This document shows positions 61,684 to 64,000 of a stretch of DNA of 64,000 nt, in pieces. Source of the stretch: Pampus argenteus (lineage: Eukaryota > Chordata > Actinopteri > Scombriformes > Stromateidae); contig CM072863.1 in NCBI GenBank assembly GCA_036937835.1, forward strand, positions 18,598,501-18,662,500, in the 5' to 3' direction. Below the pieces are notes generated by a model. It had not been told where the DNA came from. It saw only the letters and a program-made list of their open reading frames with translations, and did no database searches. A program made the translations under genes and the position numbers. Position 1 is the first letter of the stretch. Each line of letters starts with the position of its first letter.

Positions 61684-64000
61684 CTAAGGAGAACAATAGC
61701 CAGTGACTTTGACACGCCTTGGCCTTTTCATTAGGACACTTGATTGAATGTTTACAACAACAAAGCCTATCTGATGCAAAGGCAGAAGGTGGCTGATGAT
61801 GGAAACGATCCAATATTAATATTAAACAGCTAATCTGCTTGTCTAATTAATCAAGTAAGGAACGCTGTACAAATGTAATTCCCCTCAGCGAGTCCACGCG
61901 GCTAAATTAAATCCTAGTGACACCGCAGAGGACCACACGCCACGGCTTGAGTCACCGCTCAAGGACGCACTGGGTGCACCTGCACTCTGTTAAATGAGAG
62001 GTCAATTAGTTCTGAAGATTTTATTTTGTTTTATTTTTGTTTAAAAACTCTCTGACCAAAGTGTTCATATCTGCAATATAAAACTCGATCAATAAAAACT
62101 GTCACTAACAGCTGAGCTAACAAGCTGAGACAAGATGAGAAAGGAGAGAAACTGGAAAGAAGGGTAAGTAAAGGAAAAAAGCAGATCTAAGCCATCATGG
62201 AGGGGGTAGGGGTGTTGTCACAATGCGATGAAGGATGCTTCTCTTGCACAGGCAAGTATGCCCCTCTGTTCTCTAACGCTACTGTAAGGAGTATCAATTA
62301 TCTCTGACGGAGACATCATATGGAAATGGAATCAAAGGTGGTGCCTGGAAAGCTAAATGAAAACATGTAAAGGGGTAAAAGTAGCTTGGAAACATAATGA
62401 TGGGTGAATGTTGTTTTATAAGTCTTCTTTTACTGTTGTTATATCACACCCACACTGGTCAGCGCCAGTAAGAGACTCTCATCATTTACTTATATTGTAT
62501 TTTCCTGCAAATGTATCTCCCTACATGATGATCTCAGTGCTCCAAAGGCTTCTCCACAGCACACTGGTATAATTCTAGTAGATAAATACCACATACCTTT
62601 ATCATATTCTGTTCAATTAAATATTTTTTTTTACCTAAAACTGTCAAATACAATAACAAAAACAGAACTAGGCTTTGAAACCCACCAGGATGTTAAACAC
62701 ACAGCCAACACAGAGGCCGTGACCTCAGTGCTCAATGGAAGCACGACAGCACTGGGTAAACTAATTTCTTATTTGATGTATTCCAGCTTTAATAATCATA
62801 TCTATGTTTTGTTTTTTTTACCTTAAAAGCAAAATGCATGTGTACTTAGCTCCATCTAACTCAAACATCAAGTAATGTAGCCTTTTGATGCCCAAACAGA
62901 AGAAGAAAAAAAAATCTAATAATAGTGAATGATGTGCGTCATTAGTATGCTTTGACAGCAGATGTCTAGGCTAGTCAACAAAGCACAATCCACTTCATTT
63001 CCCCATGGCAAACATGCAAATCTTCTGCTGTGTCTCCAGCTCAGGTGCATTATTTACTCAGGTGATAATTCAGCACACAAGGACACCTGCGCCAGTGCTG
63101 CCCATCCCAACCACTGCAAATGACACTCTCTGACTAATGTTGATGGATTAGTCTGCAACTATGGTAATTCCAATCATTGGAACTGCACGATGGCTTCGAC
63201 TGACATAGGCCCCAGCACTAAAAATATCCCGAAGCTGGCTGCCGTGTTTTGTCACCACGTTCCTCAGCTTGCTGTTAAATGCTGCAGAAAGCAGCTGCTC
63301 ACCCAGCAGGGAGCTGAAACCATGGAAGACACCCCTTCAAAGTCAGGAGGCTTTTTTGGAAAGAGAGGCCAGAAAATATTCTGATCTGAAGAATTTTCAG
63401 CAGCTTCCACTTATCCACTTATCTCAGTGTCCAGTAAATATCACCCTCCCGGTATGAGCTCACACCTCTCCAGGCCCAGGAGGATGTTTCTCACTGTTTT
63501 CTCTCCAATCAGATGCTGCCCCGGACAACTTCTTGTCTCGGAGTAGTGTTGCTGTTTACCCAGTTGAAGATTACATGGAAATGTCAGATGACTGTTGGGT
63601 CAATACACTGCTGTGTACAGGGGGGACAGGGGCCTAACAAATCAATCACCGACAATTAGACAAACTGTATTTGTCCCGTTCAAGTGACTGCACTCTACGG
63701 CTACACTGTCGGGTCGGGATATAGATCTAGCATCCTAGATGTCCCAGTGGTACAGCAGGGCAAATTAAAACCAGGTTTTTCATCAGTAAGCACTTGTCTA
63801 ATGACAAACAATACAATGGATCTATTATCACTCAGTTTGTAACCAATATAAACAATAAAAAAAGACAAAAAACATGAAATTAACAGACTAACTCACATAA
63901 TGTTGACATGTTTCACTTTTTTTTTTTTTTTGTTATCAATTTTCTTTGAGCCAACAGCTAACCAAATGAGTCCAGGGGTTGTCACATCACCTAGCAATTG
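61684..64000 (-). other. chl1: chl1 upstream intron, incomplete
   Basis: This is the start of the intron upstream of the transmembrane exon and continues past the window edge. I looked for fibronectin III coding on the minus strand and recognised none. The 63000-63640 part is less AT-rich and non-repetitive and could hold a regulatory element. A short T-run is at 63919-63931. Nothing else is recognised. Confidence 0.6.

Overview
The window looks like a gene-poor stretch of a ray-finned fish chromosome, probably a spiny-rayed (percomorph) teleost. The reasons are AT-rich non-coding DNA, small introns, a tRNA-headed fish-type SINE, several short inverted-repeat DNA transposons (MITEs) of kinds common in teleosts, and many microsatellites. 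No bacterial-style coding is present. Nearly all open frames are short chance frames.

The one gene I can identify with confidence is on the minus strand at the right end. It is the 3' part of an L1-family neural cell adhesion gene, best matched to close homolog of L1 (chl1). Three exons are readable in transcription order: the transmembrane exon (61683-61552), a 73-base juxtamembrane exon (60561-60489) and the terminal coding exon with its stop (58656-58464). They have correct splice sites and phases and join into one continuous cytoplasmic tail carrying the CHL1-type HPD tripeptide and the ankyrin-binding FIG-x-Y motif. The immunoglobulin and fibronectin III exons must lie beyond 64000. The 3' UTR runs leftward from 58463.

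To the left, two places look like minus-strand transcript starts. One is a CpG-rich block at about 25.2-25.8 kb with a strong minus-strand splice donor at 25603/25602. By vertebrate synteny (CHL1 followed in the same orientation by CNTN6) it could be the non-coding first exon of a contactin gene, but no contactin coding exon was recognised. The other is a compact unit at about 56.0-55.1 kb with a donor, a 121-base intron, an acceptor and an AATAAA. It could encode a short Cys-rich peptide or be a non-coding RNA or mobile-element relic.

Layout: 1-25 kb, intergenic or intronic DNA with a SINE (11.6-11.9 kb), MITEs (3.9, 21.6, 22.8 kb) and a striking 17-bp hairpin (8.45 kb); 25.2-25.8 kb, CpG-rich promoter candidate; 26-55 kb, AT-rich DNA with MITEs (26.2, 28.5, 53.1 kb), two retroelement-type tails (43.8 and 50.8 kb) and GC-richer islands that may be conserved regulatory elements (35.6 and 47.6 kb); 55.1-56.0 kb, candidate small transcript; 57.0-64.0 kb, chl1 3' end. 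Repeat-family names rest on my recognition of consensus features, not on a database search.
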